DNA of 64,000 nt from Neocallimastix lanati (nom. inval.). Its lineage: Eukaryota > Neocallimastigomycota > Neocallimastigomycetes > Neocallimastigales > Neocallimastigaceae. Below the pieces are notes generated by a model, which searched no databases, was not told where the DNA came from, and saw nothing but the letters and a program-made list of their open reading frames with translations. The stretch spans positions 129,001-193,000 of the forward strand of contig JACVTC010000039.1 of NCBI GenBank assembly GCA_016946835.1, given 5' to 3'. Both the position numbers and the translations under genes were made by a program. Within the stretch, counting starts at the first letter, position 1; every line of letters begins with the position of its first letter. Shown here one piece after another: positions 33,399 through 52,238 of this stretch.

Positions 33399-33807
33399 AA
33401 TTAATATATTTTAAATTTTCCAATTGGCTTCATTAACAATATAATAATAATATATATAATAATACATGAATATATTAGATAATAAATTCTCATAATTTTA
33501 ATTATAAATTTTTTTATTTATTATTTACTACTAAATATATTTCTTATATATTAAGTTAAATTGAAAACATTTAATTAAAAATAAAAAATTTTAATTTAAT
33601 TAAATGGTTTTTTCAATGGAAAGAATAAAAACCAAAAATTTAAAAAAAATAATAAAATAAAAAAAAAAAATATAAAGAAGAAAACGTTTCTTTGACATAG
33701 AAAGTAGTAAATAATATACTTATTTATTCAATACTTATCATATTATTATCATATTTGATTTATATGTATATATAAATAGTCATTTATTTTAAGTATTCAT
33801 ATATTTT

Positions 33808-33880
33808 TTATGTAAATTAAAGATTTAAAATTAAAAATAAAAGTTTTATGTAAATTAAAGATTTAAAATTAAAAATAAAA
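33808..33880. repeat. short tandem duplication
   Basis: TTTTATGTAAATTAAAGATT followed by TAAAATTAAAAATAAAA occurs twice in direct tandem with no substitutions seen. Confidence 0.9.
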
Positions 33881-36290
33881 AAAGTGAATATAATTAAATA
33901 TTGTAATTCAATGAAGTATATATATATATATATATATTTTATAATTAGTATATATATTATTTTATATATTATATATTTAATATTTTTATGTATATATATA
34001 ATATTATAAAATTAATATGTCTGACTCTATAATATATTTTACTAAAAAAAAAAAAAAAGTAGATTATTGAATCTTTGGATAAAAAAATTAAAAATTGGAT
34101 TTTGAAAATAAATATTGATAATTAAATTAATAATATATAAATATTATGTATTTTTAATATTAAATAATATAAATATTATTAAATTTTATTATTACTATTA
34201 TTTAATTTTTTATATAATATTAATTCAAAATCAATTTTAGTTATTTAAGTAATATCTATACAAGTTTTTTTTTATTTTTATTATAAATTTAATATTTTAT
34301 ATAATATTAATAAATTCAAAATCAATTTGAATTACTTTAAGATTATCAATTAGATAAAAACAAGTATAACAATAAAAGTAATAATAATATAAATAAAAAA
34401 GTCAAACCAAAATAAAAATTAAAAAAAAAAAAAAAAAAAAAATACAAAATATTGAATTTTGGTGATATTCAATAAATAATAAAATTAGCTAGTATTCACA
34501 TAGAATGTTACATTTATTATTTATTATATTTATTAAAACTTTATTCTCTCTTATTTTATCACCATGGTAATAACATATATTCATAATTAATTTTTTCATA
34601 AATTCATTTCATCTTCTATGATATTTTACCATTATGTCATTTATTATAGTATACAATTTGTAAATATATATATATATAAATATTTTTTAAAATAAAAATG
34701 AATAAATATTACATTAACAGTATATATTATAAAATTCTTTAAATTTGAATATATATTTTAATATAAATTTGAATTTAAACATAAATATATATTTAAATAT
34801 ATAAATATATATTTTAAAGAATAATTATCACTATTAACTTATCCAAATGATCAATCATTAAGATTACTTCACATTTATATTAATTAGATCCTATTTAAAA
34901 ATATAAATTGAATATTATTTTAAATCTATTTTAATATTGTAAATATATATAGACCTTTATATATTATTATATATTATTATTATAAAAAAATTCTTAATGT
35001 TAATTCTTAATTATATTTATTTAACTTAAATTCAATAATCCATATATAAAATATGCAAAAAGTGAAATATATGTATAATACATATATATCAAAATGAGTC
35101 ATTTACGTATTCATAAACTTTTATATTTTAGTATTAATAAATTTATTTTATTATGGTTAATTTTATTTTATAATATTACATTATGTATTCTATAAATTTA
35201 TGTCCTAGAAATATGGTTTCGCTACATTAATATAATTTATGTAAAATGTGTATGAATAATTTTATATAATTGTAATATGATATAGAATATTATCATTCTA
35301 AATATCATTTAGAAATAAATTAAAATTCAAAATAAAATATCGTATGTAACGAAACACTTAATTGGTACAAGACTTGAAGATTTTAATCATAATATTGTTA
35401 AAAAAAAATGACTTACCATGTTTTGTCCTGTAATGTTCGTCAATGACTCAATTGTCAAAAGATAATATTATTATCAAGTGAATGGATTGGAATAACTTAT
35501 ATAAATCGCTATAAACAGCTAAACATTTCAATAAAGATTACTAGATAATCACAACTTATAACAATGATCTTAATTATAAAAAGTTAGAAAAAAAAATTTA
35601 AAAATTTATCTTAAAAAATTTTAACCTTTTAAAAAAAATTCATTTAATAAAAAAAAAAAAAAAAGTAATCAAACTAATGATTATTATTTATTGTTTAAAA
35701 TTTTATTGTTTTTGTTTATTTACCAACTCTATTTAAAAAAAAAAAAAAATTAATGATACTTATTAATATAAAATATATTTAATTGACCATATATGTTTCA
35801 ATACATTAAATATAATTTATCATATGTAAAAGAGGCTTATAGAATATAAAAAAAAATTTTAAAACTGAATTATTTGTACCATAAACTATATAAACTCTAT
35901 ATTATTATTATGCATCATATTTATTTGTAATATACTATTTAATATTTAAAATTATAATAAAAGATGTAAAATAAAGTTAGTTGAATTGTAAACTAAAAAT
36001 ATTAATTTTTTAACATTTTTTATTGTGTATGAAACACAAAAAAAAATGTTTTATCAGAATATATTTTTAACAATTATCTTAAAGAAACTTTTTATTTTAT
36101 TTTATTTTATTAGAATTATAATTAATTAAAATTACATTCAGATAATTTAAGTTATATTAGGTTATATTGGTTTATATTGAGTTATATTGGATTAATAATC
36201 TTACAAATATTTTATTATTAGAAATTTTTAAAAATTATTTATATTTTAATAATTTAAATATTGTTTATAATTAATTTTTTGAATAAATAT

Positions 36291-38205
36291 TCTTGTCATG
36301 CCCAACATGACCCTGAAAAATAATTTATACATTTTAATAATTAAATATTGCTGTTTAGGAGCTTTTTATTGGAAGTAATTTCAGATGATTTTAAAATGAA
36401 TTAAGATCACCATATTTGACAACAATCAAGGATGCATTATATCATTTCTAGATATTACGACTCAGCAATGAGCTGCTACTTTAACTGAAAATAACGATAG
36501 GTACTTAAATACTTATCAACAATTTACCTTAAGGTTTAAAGCAACTTTTTGGAGCTTTAAATCAACATTCATTGCTAATCGGAAACTAAAAATAATTAAA
36601 CATAAACGTATTGGTGAAAGAACGAAATATATTCTCGAATTTAATATATATTCAGAAGAGTCATCCAGGAATTAAGAAGCCAAAATGGATGCTTTTTTTC
36701 AATAGATCAAATGATCAAATCACTACCAAAATATAGGAAATGTTTCCAGATCCAAGATCTCTTTTCGAATTACAAACTATTATCTCTATATTAGACAGTC
36801 ATATCGCTGCTCATAAGCAATTCCCTAATCTATAAAATAGATCAAATAACAATAATAATAATAATAGAAATAATGATAACTGAAGCAACAACAATCGAAG
36901 ACAAAGTAATAGAAAAAATCCTTTCATATTAAAACTTGATGTCCATTATCTAAGAAAAAAAAAAAAAAAAAAAAAAAAAGAAAAGAACATCTTTTTGCTA
37001 GCTGTGGATCTTCCGACTATTCTCTTGACAAATTCCCTCTAAAAAACAAAAAAATAAGCTTCTTCAAGTAGTTCCTATATCACTAATTCCGAATCAAAAT
37101 GCATTCTAAGAAGAAGAATCTCCGACCAACCCGATGTTAAACTTCCATATTTTGAATCCACTCTTAATATCTTTCTAATAAAACTAAAATTCTTCTTGAC
37201 TGTAGCTCTTGACTAATTTAATAGATGTATACTTCGTTAAAGAAAATAATATTCCCAATTCTACTGAATGTAACCTCCCTAATATATCTGGAATTGGTAT
37301 TCAATCAGTTGTTGGTGAAACCCTTTCAATATCTTTAAAATATAAAAATCATATTTGTAAAACAAAACTCTATATATTCGACCTTCCTTCTTACTTATCC
37401 TGGAAATACATTGGCTATCAATTCACAATCCAACCACCTCTAATGGTTATACTTGCATTTTTGTTGTTCTTTACAGATTCACCAGAATAGGTCTTTTCAT
37501 TCCATTCCCTAATGTTTCTTCTTCAGAAAACATTGCACATTTTCAGAATTCATGTATTATCAAAAGAAATTCTTTCCATAGAGGCATACAATTCATCTCT
37601 GAATTCTGAACTGAAAATTGTAAAATTCTCAAAATTTCAACGAAACTTTCTTCTCACTTTCATCAAACCAACAGTTTAACAGAGAAGATAAACACCATTA
37701 TTGAACAATTTCTCAGATGCTATTTAAACTTCCAAGGGTTAAATTGGAAAAATTATCTATTTCATTGCCAAATTCTGTTATAGCAATTCAGTTCAAAAAT
37801 AATTAAAAAACTCACCTTTATTTGCAAATTATGGTTAGAATCTCCATTCCTCTCTAGTCCTGCTGAGTTCTAATAATGTTCCTCATGCAGAAGAATTTAT
37901 AACAAAATTATCCGAACTTTTCAAAGAATTAAAAGAAAATCTAAAACAAAAGATTAACAAACAAAAACAATTCACTTATCAACATAGAATTAAAGTTCTT
38001 AAATTCAAGGTTAATTATAAAGTATGGATTAACAGTTCCATTATAATTTGAAATAAAAACAAAAATATAAAATCAAGAAAACTAGAACCCTACAAAATTT
38101 TTAAAAAGGCTTTTCTAATAACTTATAAAATTTACTTTCCAAAAATACAAGAATTCGTCCAATTATTCATGTATCTGAACTTGAGACATATTACAAAAAT
38201 AATTT

Positions 38206-38246
<41 letters not shown>

Positions 38247-38420
38247 CACCATTTTCAATCAAAGTCAATGATGAAGATGAATATGAAGTCGAAGAAATTT
38301 CCGACAAAAGAAAAATATTATAGCAAGATCTAATATCTTATTATGTGGAAAGGATATCCTTTATCTGAAGCACCTTAATTGTCTCAAATTACTAAAAAGT
38401 TTCAATAAATCAAACCAAAA
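36291..38420 (+). mobile_element. decayed Ty3/gypsy chromovirus lacking reverse transcriptase
   Basis: Plus-strand relics occur in polyprotein order, with stops and frameshifts throughout. The Gag region (ILEFNIYSEES, then PDPRSLFELQTIIS and an Asn run) is at about 36560-36900, followed by a ruined zinc knuckle near 37000. A protease region is at 37195-37490. The integrase core (HRGIQFISEFW, SSHFHQTNSLTEKINTIIEQ) is at about 37560-37760. The chromodomain (DEYEVEEISDKRK, then WKGYPLSEAP) is at about 38265-38380. The expected ~1.5 kb of reverse transcriptase and RNase H between protease and integrase is absent. The second integrase Asp is His. An inverted repeat GTCATG/CATGAC at 36295-36312 may mark an LTR end, but no LTR pair was found. 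Confidence 0.82.
37209..37490 (+). pseudogene. gypsy aspartic protease region
   Basis: Reads TVALD, then a TAA where the active-site Ser-Gly would be, then DVYFVKENNIPNS, PNISGIGIQSVVGETLSISL and LYIFDLPSYLSWKYIG. Position before the integrase and general layout fit a gypsy protease whose DSG[AS] active site has been destroyed. Confidence 0.6.
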
Positions 38421-38509
38421 ATTGATATTTAGAAAATTAATCTTTAATATTATTATTTACTATTTTATTTCAAACTTATATAGTAATAACTTCTCCGATT
38501 GTGTAATTA

Positions 38510-39405
38510 CTAGCATTACACTCAACGAAAAAAAGGTTTGTCATGATCGATATTCTCTCTAGTAAAATTATACATTAAAATATCATTATCAAAAATATTT
38601 AAAATTATTTCTCTCCCATTGGTGAATGAATTATTGTTTATATTAGTAGCAACCTTGTCTTTTACAATAATTAAATTCACTAATTCTCTATTATTAATTT
38701 TCTGAGTTTTCCTCTATTCTATTGAGCTCATCTAGCTTTTCCATTACATTACATTATTTATATTTATCATTAATTTCATTAAATAAAGACCTTAATATAT
38801 CGATCTCCATAGAGAAGAATTAATCTTGCTCAATTCAAAGGTAATAGGATTTATAAATATATAATTCTCTATAATGGTTTCATAACATTTAATAATGTCT
38901 AAAAGAAAGTCCTCTTTTTCTACTACATGGAAATCTACATCGAATTTGTATGAACCAATGGTTAGCAGGTAGTCTTTAAACCAGTCCAGGAGTGGAATCG
39001 ACATCTGATATAACTTGAACAATAGAACTAGTAGGCATTCGCAAAGGTTTAGGCTTATTTGGTAGAAAGCTATTTCAAGTATGATTTTGAAATTAAATCT
39101 AAACCTACACCATAATTCAAATATTATTTTGAAGGTATATCAAAAAAATTTTAACACTTAGAAATAGGAATTTTCCCTTTATGGATTGTATTAATTTCAG
39201 CCTCATTCTTTCTGAATATAAAGTTCTTGACAAGTTCAATTCTTACCTTCAGACTAACATCCAAAAGTTGGGCAACTGAGATGTTAGCTGGGGTGCTACT
39301 TAAATCTTCTTTAATATTATATGGAGAGATGTTACTCACCAATCTTATATGTTTATCCTTATTCAACTTTTTGTTCATCACTTTTACTTGTTTTTTTGGC
39401 CTCAA
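38510..39405 (-). mobile_element. second gypsy-type retroelement fragment, opposite orientation
   Basis: Minus-strand frames 39151-39405 (VSNISPYNIKEDLSSTPANI, SVAQLLDVSLKVRIELVKN) and 38792-39022 (MSIPLLDWFKDYLLTIGSYK, then FDVDFHVVEKEDFLLDII), with further coding-like reading down to about 38510 (NGREIILNIFDNDILMYNF). The first resembles the spacer before the protease of fungal gypsy elements, where an ANISxxQLL motif is common, and the second resembles a retropepsin-like region. No reverse transcriptase or integrase core is recognisable. It lies tail to tail with the chromovirus remnant and directly upstream of the LTR element. Confidence 0.6.
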
Positions 39406-39523
39406 ATTCTATGAAATTTCTTCTATTTTTACTTGTTACACACTGGAAGTATAAAAAAAAAAAGGAACAAAATAATATATCGTACTTGAAAATAAAAAGC
39501 AAAATAATAATAATAATAATAAT

Positions 39524-39719
39524 TGTTAGAATATGTGAAATGTATGAAAAATAAGCTTCAAATGTATTGAAACATATTGTAATATAAATAATGTATAAGC
39601 CACAATGTATTAATATAAAAGCATTTAATTTAGAATAATTAAGTGCTAGTAACTCTTTATCATAAAATATATTAATAAAATTGACATAATTATAAACCAT
39701 AAATTCATAACTCTTAACA
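39524..39719 (+). repeat. 5' LTR (196 bp) of non-autonomous element
   Basis: Begins TGTTAGAATATG and ends CTCTTAACA. Matches 41447-41643 with about two substitutions and one single-base gap. Preceded by ATAAT, the presumed target-site duplication. Confidence 0.95.
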
Positions 39720-40272
39720 GATTAAGAGTCTCATCTGACTCTTAAAAAGATTCATAACAAAAGAATCTTTTGCCGGAAACAATATTATGTCAAAAAAAAA
39801 AAATATATATATATATATAATTGAATTTTAAATTATGATAAAGGTTGCTCATTATGTCAATTTTTAAGATGACTAATAAAACTGATAACTGATCAAAATG
39901 ATCAAGACAAAAAAATTGAAGAAATGCGTAAAATATAAAACTGTTGATAAAAGAAGTTATTTCAGGATAAGTAAAACTCAGAAAAAAAAATATAAAAATA
40001 TTTATTTAAAAAGAAAAAACACGTATAAACGTATATAAAAGAAAATTATATATCTTCATACTAGAGACTCTTAATTGAAATTATAATTTGATATTTTAAC
40101 AAATAAGCTTTTGACTATTAGTAATATAATATCTATACATGAAGGAATCTACTATATGATGGACTATTTCCGCCCCATGAATATACAAAACGTATTATTT
40201 AAAGTATAGTTATTTTATTTTAACGCGTATTTATAAATATCAAACGTGTATAAATAAATATAATCTACAATA

Positions 40273-40413
40273 ATGGAGGAGTCTATATGTCAGAGACCTC
40301 ATATAAAAGAATTAATATATAATATCCCAAATATTCAAGGGAAATATAATAGAATGGTAATTCCTAGGGTACATTCTAACGATAATAATATTATTAAACC
40401 TAGCGTGAAATAG
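40273..40413 (+). CDS. 46-codon frame inside the LTR element, possible gag relic
   Basis: ATG-started frame MEESICQRPHIKELIYNIP, then NIQGKYNRMVIPRVHSN and a TAG. It is in the position where gag would begin. Composition is protein-like, but no domain is recognised and the downstream reading is closed. Confidence 0.3.
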   Translation: MEESICQRPHIKELIYNIPNIQGKYNRMVIPRVHSNDNNIIKPSVK

Positions 40414-41446
40414 GTTTAAATAAAAAAAAAAAAATTTTATTTAATATAATCATAATACAAACCTTCGTGATGAAAGTTATATAAAAATGGATGATGTTTA
40501 TTCATCTATTAACTATACTTATTTATTACAGAGTATTTAAAATTATTAAACTTCTATAATTAATATTATAATGATGAGAAAATCCAAATATATAAAATCC
40601 TTTTAGAAATTTGGATTTTAGGGGGAAGTAGGCAAAATAAAACAAAAATTATAAAGTATTAAAGAAAAGTAACTCTATTGATTCTTTGAGCTAATTATTT
40701 AAAAATAACATTATCTTGGAAATAAATAAAATAGCCTAATAGTGAAATTAACAAAAATTAACTTTCAAGAAACAATTAAATGAAAGATTGAATTTTAATC
40801 AATTATGAAACAATTTATATTATTTATTAATAAGTTTAAATGACTAGAATAATATAATTAATTATTAATGCAATCAATTTTAATACCCCAAGATTATGAT
40901 TTATCAAATACACAAATATATAATTAACAATTTATTTTAATAGTTATCGCTAAAACTACAAAGCGAAAATATATAAAAGTTAACGCTAATCTATAAAGCG
41001 GATTATAATTATTAGTGATATAAAACCCAATATAGAAGAGGTATTCACACAAATTGAGATGGTATAATATCACCCTTCAAGAGAAAGGTTTCCATCATAT
41101 ATAAATGGTATATTTAAACCATATAATTATTTTATATTAAAGATGACATAGATTCATCTAATATTTATTAATGGTGTAAAAATATTAAATATTTAGTTTT
41201 AGGGGGAAATTATTAGATTATAAATATATTTAAGAAATTATTTTAGCAATTTTTAAATTAAATTAAATAATTAATATAACATAAAAAATATTTTATTCAT
41301 GTAAAATTAGAGGTTAATTTAGGATAGAAATATATATAGCAGTTTAATAATATCAAGTTAATAGTGTAAAATAGGATAATTTTATATACACATATTCACC
41401 AGTAAACCAATTTATTCATTATTGAATAACTAGGTTTAAGGGGGAA

Positions 41447-41642
41447 TGTTAGAATATGTGAAATGTATGAAAAATAAGCTTCAAATGTATTGAAACATAT
41501 TGTAATATAAATAATGTATAAGCCACAATATATTAATATAAAAATCATTTAATTTAGAATAATTAAGTGCTAGTAACTCTTTATCATAAAATATATTAAT
41601 AAAATTGACATAATTATAAACCATAAATTCATAACTCTTAAC

Positions 41643-41643
<1 letters not shown>
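41447..41643 (+). repeat. 3' LTR (197 bp) of non-autonomous element
   Basis: Copy of the LTR at 39524, following the polypurine tract and followed by ATAAT. Confidence 0.95.
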
Positions 41644-41648
<5 letters not shown>

Positions 41649-41675
<27 letters not shown>

Positions 41676-42173
41676 TATTTTATAAATTCATTTTAATATA
41701 TTAATTTTAAATATAAATTTTATTATTAATATTAATAATATATATAAATTGCTTTATCGTTTTAATTAAAATAATTTCATATAATAAAATTAATAATAAT
41801 AATAATAATTATAATTATAATAATAATAATAAAGTAATATATATATAAATTATAATTATTTTTATTTTAAACAAATAAATTGCATCTTTATAAAAAGAAA
41901 ATTTAATACAAAAAAAAGGTATAAAAAAATAAAATATAAAGAAACCTTTATAAATAATAATTGAACTACAAAATGTATTAACTAAATATTTTTAATAAAA
42001 TAATATCAAATAGTATGTTATTTGTATCAATAATGTAATTCAATATAGTATTACAAAACGAAACAAAACAAAACAAAACAAAACAAAAAAAAAAAAAAAA
42101 AAAAAACATAATGTACCTTATTTTTTCATGAACTTTTTAATAAATAAAATAAATAAATAAATAAATTATTAAA

Positions 42174-42244
<71 letters not shown>

Positions 42245-42800
42245 ACTATATGCAAATATATACTTATATTTTTATAATAATTACATTTATATATTTTATT
42301 AATCATTTACTTGTTTATTTATTTAATTATATTTTTTTTTAAAAAAAAATTTATTTGCAAATTACAATTAATGATTAAAAAAAAAAAATCTCTATGAATT
42401 TACATAATAATTACATTTGTTTTCTTTTCTTTCCTTTTTTTTTTTTTTTTTTTTTAAAGAAAAAAAAAAAATAAAAATAAAAATTAATATATATAAATAA
42501 ATTTATATATATATATATTTTGCATTGTTTAAACAAATAAACAAAAAAAAAAAAAAAACTATATATATGGAAAATTAATAAAACCATATATATATATACA
42601 TATATATAAATTATGCATTTAAGTGTGTATATATTATATTGATATTATTTATTTATTTTTATTTTTATTTTTTTTTTTTTTTTATTATATTATTATTATT
42701 ATTATTATTTTTTTTTTTCATTATTATTATTATTATTATTTTAATATTATTTTTTGTATGCTTAATTTTTATGAATAAAATTACTTATATTAAATTATGC

Positions 42801-42840
<40 letters not shown>

Positions 42841-42931
42841 GTTATTTGTTTGAAAATTATTTTTCTTTTTATTAATTATTAAAAAAATATATAAATTGAA
42901 TTAACATTTAATGATTTAAATATTTAAATTA
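41649..42931. other. AT-rich spacer 3' of CHO2
   Basis: No gene seen. AAT repeats continue after the LTR element. An (ATT)n array is at 42173-42242, an AAAAC tract at 42058-42110, and T runs at 42665-42683 and 42801-42839. Confidence 0.7.
42173..42242. repeat. (ATT)n microsatellite
   Basis: About 23 uninterrupted ATT triplets. Confidence 0.95.
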
Positions 42932-48545
<5,614 letters not shown>

Positions 48546-48889
48546 TTTGTTAAATCGTTTATTTTATTTTTATCACTCTTTTTAATATGAAATAAATAAT
48601 TTATTTACAAAAAAAAAAAAACAAACAAACAAAAAAAAAAAAATAAAATTATTTTTTTTATTATACTGTTTTTTTTTAAAATATATATATATATATATAT
48701 ATATATGAATTAATATATATAATATTATAAAAATAAATTTGTTCATTAAAATAAAAATAGTTATTAACATATCTCATCTTGCTTTAAATAATTAAATATA
48801 TCTAAAAATAGCATCCATTAATAATAAATTACCTAATTTGATTATAAATTACCTAATTTATATAAAAAATTTTCTAATTGTAAAGTATT

Positions 48890-48932
<43 letters not shown>

Positions 48933-49452
48933 AAAAATAAGTTAGTTTTGTCAATAAATTCATTTTGTTTTAGAATTATTAAAAATAAATGGCCGTTTTT
49001 AACTTTAATATATATGCTTAATTTATTAATTATTATATATAAATATTTTTTTTAAATTAACAAATTGATATTTATCAAAATTAATTTAATATTTACAACC
49101 ACTAAATAAAATATTTATTTGAAAGAGCTCTAATATTATTATTTTTAAAAAATATATAATAAAGATAGTATATTTTACCGATAATAATACAAAATAAACT
49201 ATCTTATTTTTTTATAAGTATATATTTTATAAATAAGATATCGTTTATTTTAAATAAAATATTATTTAATTTTTTATTTGGTTTTTTTTTTTTTAGGAAA
49301 TTATCTCTTTCATTATATGTATAATATAAATTGAAATAAATATAAACTACATATATGTCTTTATTGGTATATTTAATACTTCATAAATTTTTTTATTTTT
49401 AAAATACTTTCTATTTTTAACTTTTATATGTTTTTTTTATTATAAATGAAAA

Positions 49453-49505
<53 letters not shown>

Positions 49506-52238
49506 ATATTATTTTGTGGATATACAATAAAAAATTAAAATAAAATGACAAACAGCAATATATATATATTAATATCTAAATTATATATTTTATTTTTTAT
49601 TGAATCTCTATTTTTTTTTTTTTTCTAGAAAAATAAAATAAATAAAAATTTTACTTATTTTAATATATTTTATAATTAATTACTATATCAATAACTTTTT
49701 AAATAAAATAATAAAACAAAAATAAAAGTATTATAAAAGGTTAATTAAATATTTAAAAAAATAATATAAAGTACTATTTTTTTTATTATTTACATTTATA
49801 TAATTATGAATATTAATATTTAGTATTTTTATATATTTTATTATATATTTTATTATAACTATAAAAATTTTTTAATATTTCTTTTTTTATAATTAATCAA
49901 ATATTTTAAAATATTATTTCAATAATTAAAATTTTAATTTTTATACTATATATTAAATTATAATGCAATATATTTAATTATGATATATTATAATATATTT
50001 TGATTTAACAACATAAAAATTTTTAATAAAAAACAATAACTAAACATATATATTAAATATTTCACTTTGATTCTATATTAAAATTTTTATATTTAGAATT
50101 ATTATATAATATAAATATAAAAACATTATATAGCAACCAAAAAATAGATAAAAAAAATTTTATTCTCTGCTACTCATTTATTTATTCATGTTTAATATTT
50201 TATATTATTTTATAATTATTTTTGTTAATTAATTATTCTATGTTACAAGTTGGTTTATCCACCATTCTCACTACCACTTTCATATTGTTTATATATGAGT
50301 CATAACAATTTTTTTTCACTATTATTAAATTTTTTACATTTATTTTTTTTATTCATAATTTATTTTATCCATTATTTATTTTAAAAATTAATATACATAT
50401 ATATATGTTTAAGTGTACTTTATTATTTTTTGTTTCGGTTTAGAAAAAAAAAATAAAAAAAAATAATTATACTTACTATATCAAAATTTTCTTTACTCCA
50501 CAAGTTTTCCCAGTATTTAAATTTGTTGTTTAATGATTAAAAAAAACAAAAAGATTCATTTATAAAATAGAATATTATTATCTAAGTATATATACAATAA
50601 ATAATATATATTAAATTTATATTATTTATTATTTCTACAATTATTCCTTTTTTTATTTTTAAAAATTATTTTTTAATTTAATTCTATTTACTAAAAACAA
50701 CTATTAATTTCATATTCAATATTAATAAATTTTTAATTAGAAATTTATTTTGAAAATAAATATTAGTGTTTATATTATTTAATTATGAAGATAAAAAAGT
50801 AAATTAATTAGTCAAATATTTAATAGTCTTATTATTAATATATATGCATTATAATAATCGAAAATAATAAATAATAATAATAATAATAATAATAATTACA
50901 AAAGCATTAACTATGTCTTTGTGGGGATGTTTATTGTTTATAAAATTAAATTTTTAAAAATAATTTATTTAAAATAAGAAGAAAATCCTTATTTTTAAAA
51001 TAAGGATTATTTTTTGATTATTGTCTTGTTTTGTTTTTAATTGTTTATATTTTTTTAAGCTGTTAATTAGTTAACAGATATAAAAAAAAAAAAAAAGAGA
51101 TTAGAATGACAAAAAAAAAAAAGAAAGAAAAAAATCTATATAAATATATTTGTATATTATTTTATTTTATTTTAATTTTTATTTTTATTTTTATTTAATA
51201 TAATAGAATAATTAAAAATATAAAAGTTATTTATTAAAATTATTAAAGTAATATATAATATTCATATATATATATATATTATTAATATATATTTTTTATT
51301 TTATTTATATAATACTTAAACTGTAAAAATGAAAATAATTTCACAAAGTATTAAATACATATAATTTTTATTAATTAAAATTTTTCATTATTTTATTTTT
51401 TACAAAGATAAAAAAAAAATCAATACTAAAACTAAAAAAAAAAAAAAAAGCAATACTTTCATCGAAAATATATAGATAATATTAAAATCTATAGGAAAAA
51501 AAGGGTGAATAAAAAATTATATTAACTATTCATAGGTAAATATTAATTTTTATACTTTTGAAAGTCAAAATTTTATCATTCCATACATTATGAAAAGTTC
51601 TTATTTCTATTCTTATATCCATTAATTAATTAATTAAATATTTATGTTAAGTACATATATATATATGTATTTTTTGATTCAATTAAAAAGTTTATATTAA
51701 AAATTAAATTAGATCTATATAAATTCTTAAATGTATTATATTATAATATAATTAAATATTATATAAATTAAAATGAGTAATGTATATAAAAAATGTAAAA
51801 GAATATGTAGTCATATCAATATAGGAATAGATATAGTAATTCAAATATATATATTTTTTATTACTTTAAATAATAGCTTTTAAAATATTTTTCTTTCAAA
51901 AGAAAAAAAGGTGATAAATAGTAGCATTTATAATATTTTTATTAAAAAAATAAAGAAAAGAATGAAAGAAAAGTAAATACCTTTTTTTTTTTTTTTTCAT
52001 TATTCTACATAAAATAATTAATTGCCTACATTAAGATTATTTGAATTGATCATTTAATTAATTAAAAAATTTAATAAAAAAGTTAATTATAAAAAAAAAA
52101 ATTAAAAAATTAATTTGAATTTAAAAAGTAATTAATATTATTACAGTTTATTATTAACTTCATTTTCCATTTCTATTTAATAGTATCTATTTAATAATGG
52201 TTGAATAAGATGACACATTAAAAAACAAGAAATTTGAC
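48546..52238. other. AT-rich spacer upstream of CHO2
   Basis: No supported gene. Long A runs at 48890-48930 and 49457-49503. A short exon-like reading at about 50474-50530 (minus; KYWENLWSKENFDI then a GTAAGTAT donor) has no upstream acceptor and no partner exon. The rest is low-complexity. Confidence 0.65.

Larger units (their letters stand above)
33047..36290. other. AT-rich spacer upstream of ZIP copy 4
   Basis: No gene supported. The ZIP-upstream motif is at 33351-33398. A perfect ~36-bp tandem duplication lies at 33808-33880, and AT microsatellites occur near 33918-33938. A slightly GC-richer stretch at 35335-35570 has stops in all frames and may be a very old transposon remnant. Confidence 0.6.
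39524..41643 (+). mobile_element. young non-autonomous LTR retrotransposon, 2.12 kb
   Basis: Two near-identical LTRs (39524-39719 and 41447-41643) flank a 1.7-kb interior, with a 5-bp direct repeat ATAAT outside (39519-39523, 41644-41648), inside an AAT microsatellite. A polypurine tract AAGGGGGAA directly precedes the 3' LTR, which fixes the plus orientation. TGTTAG...AACA ends are typical of copia-type elements. The interior has no protease, integrase or reverse transcriptase; one 46-codon frame is at 40273-40413. The position of the primer-binding site holds a self-complementary stretch rather than a TGG-type tRNA match. This size and content fit a TRIM/LARD-like element mobilised in trans. 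Confidence 0.9.

Noticed and set aside
50474-50530. Exon-like reading KYWENLWSKENFDI with a perfect GTAAGTAT donor (minus strand)
   Set aside because: No acceptor at its 5' side, an in-frame stop just upstream and no partner exon found; kept only as a note.
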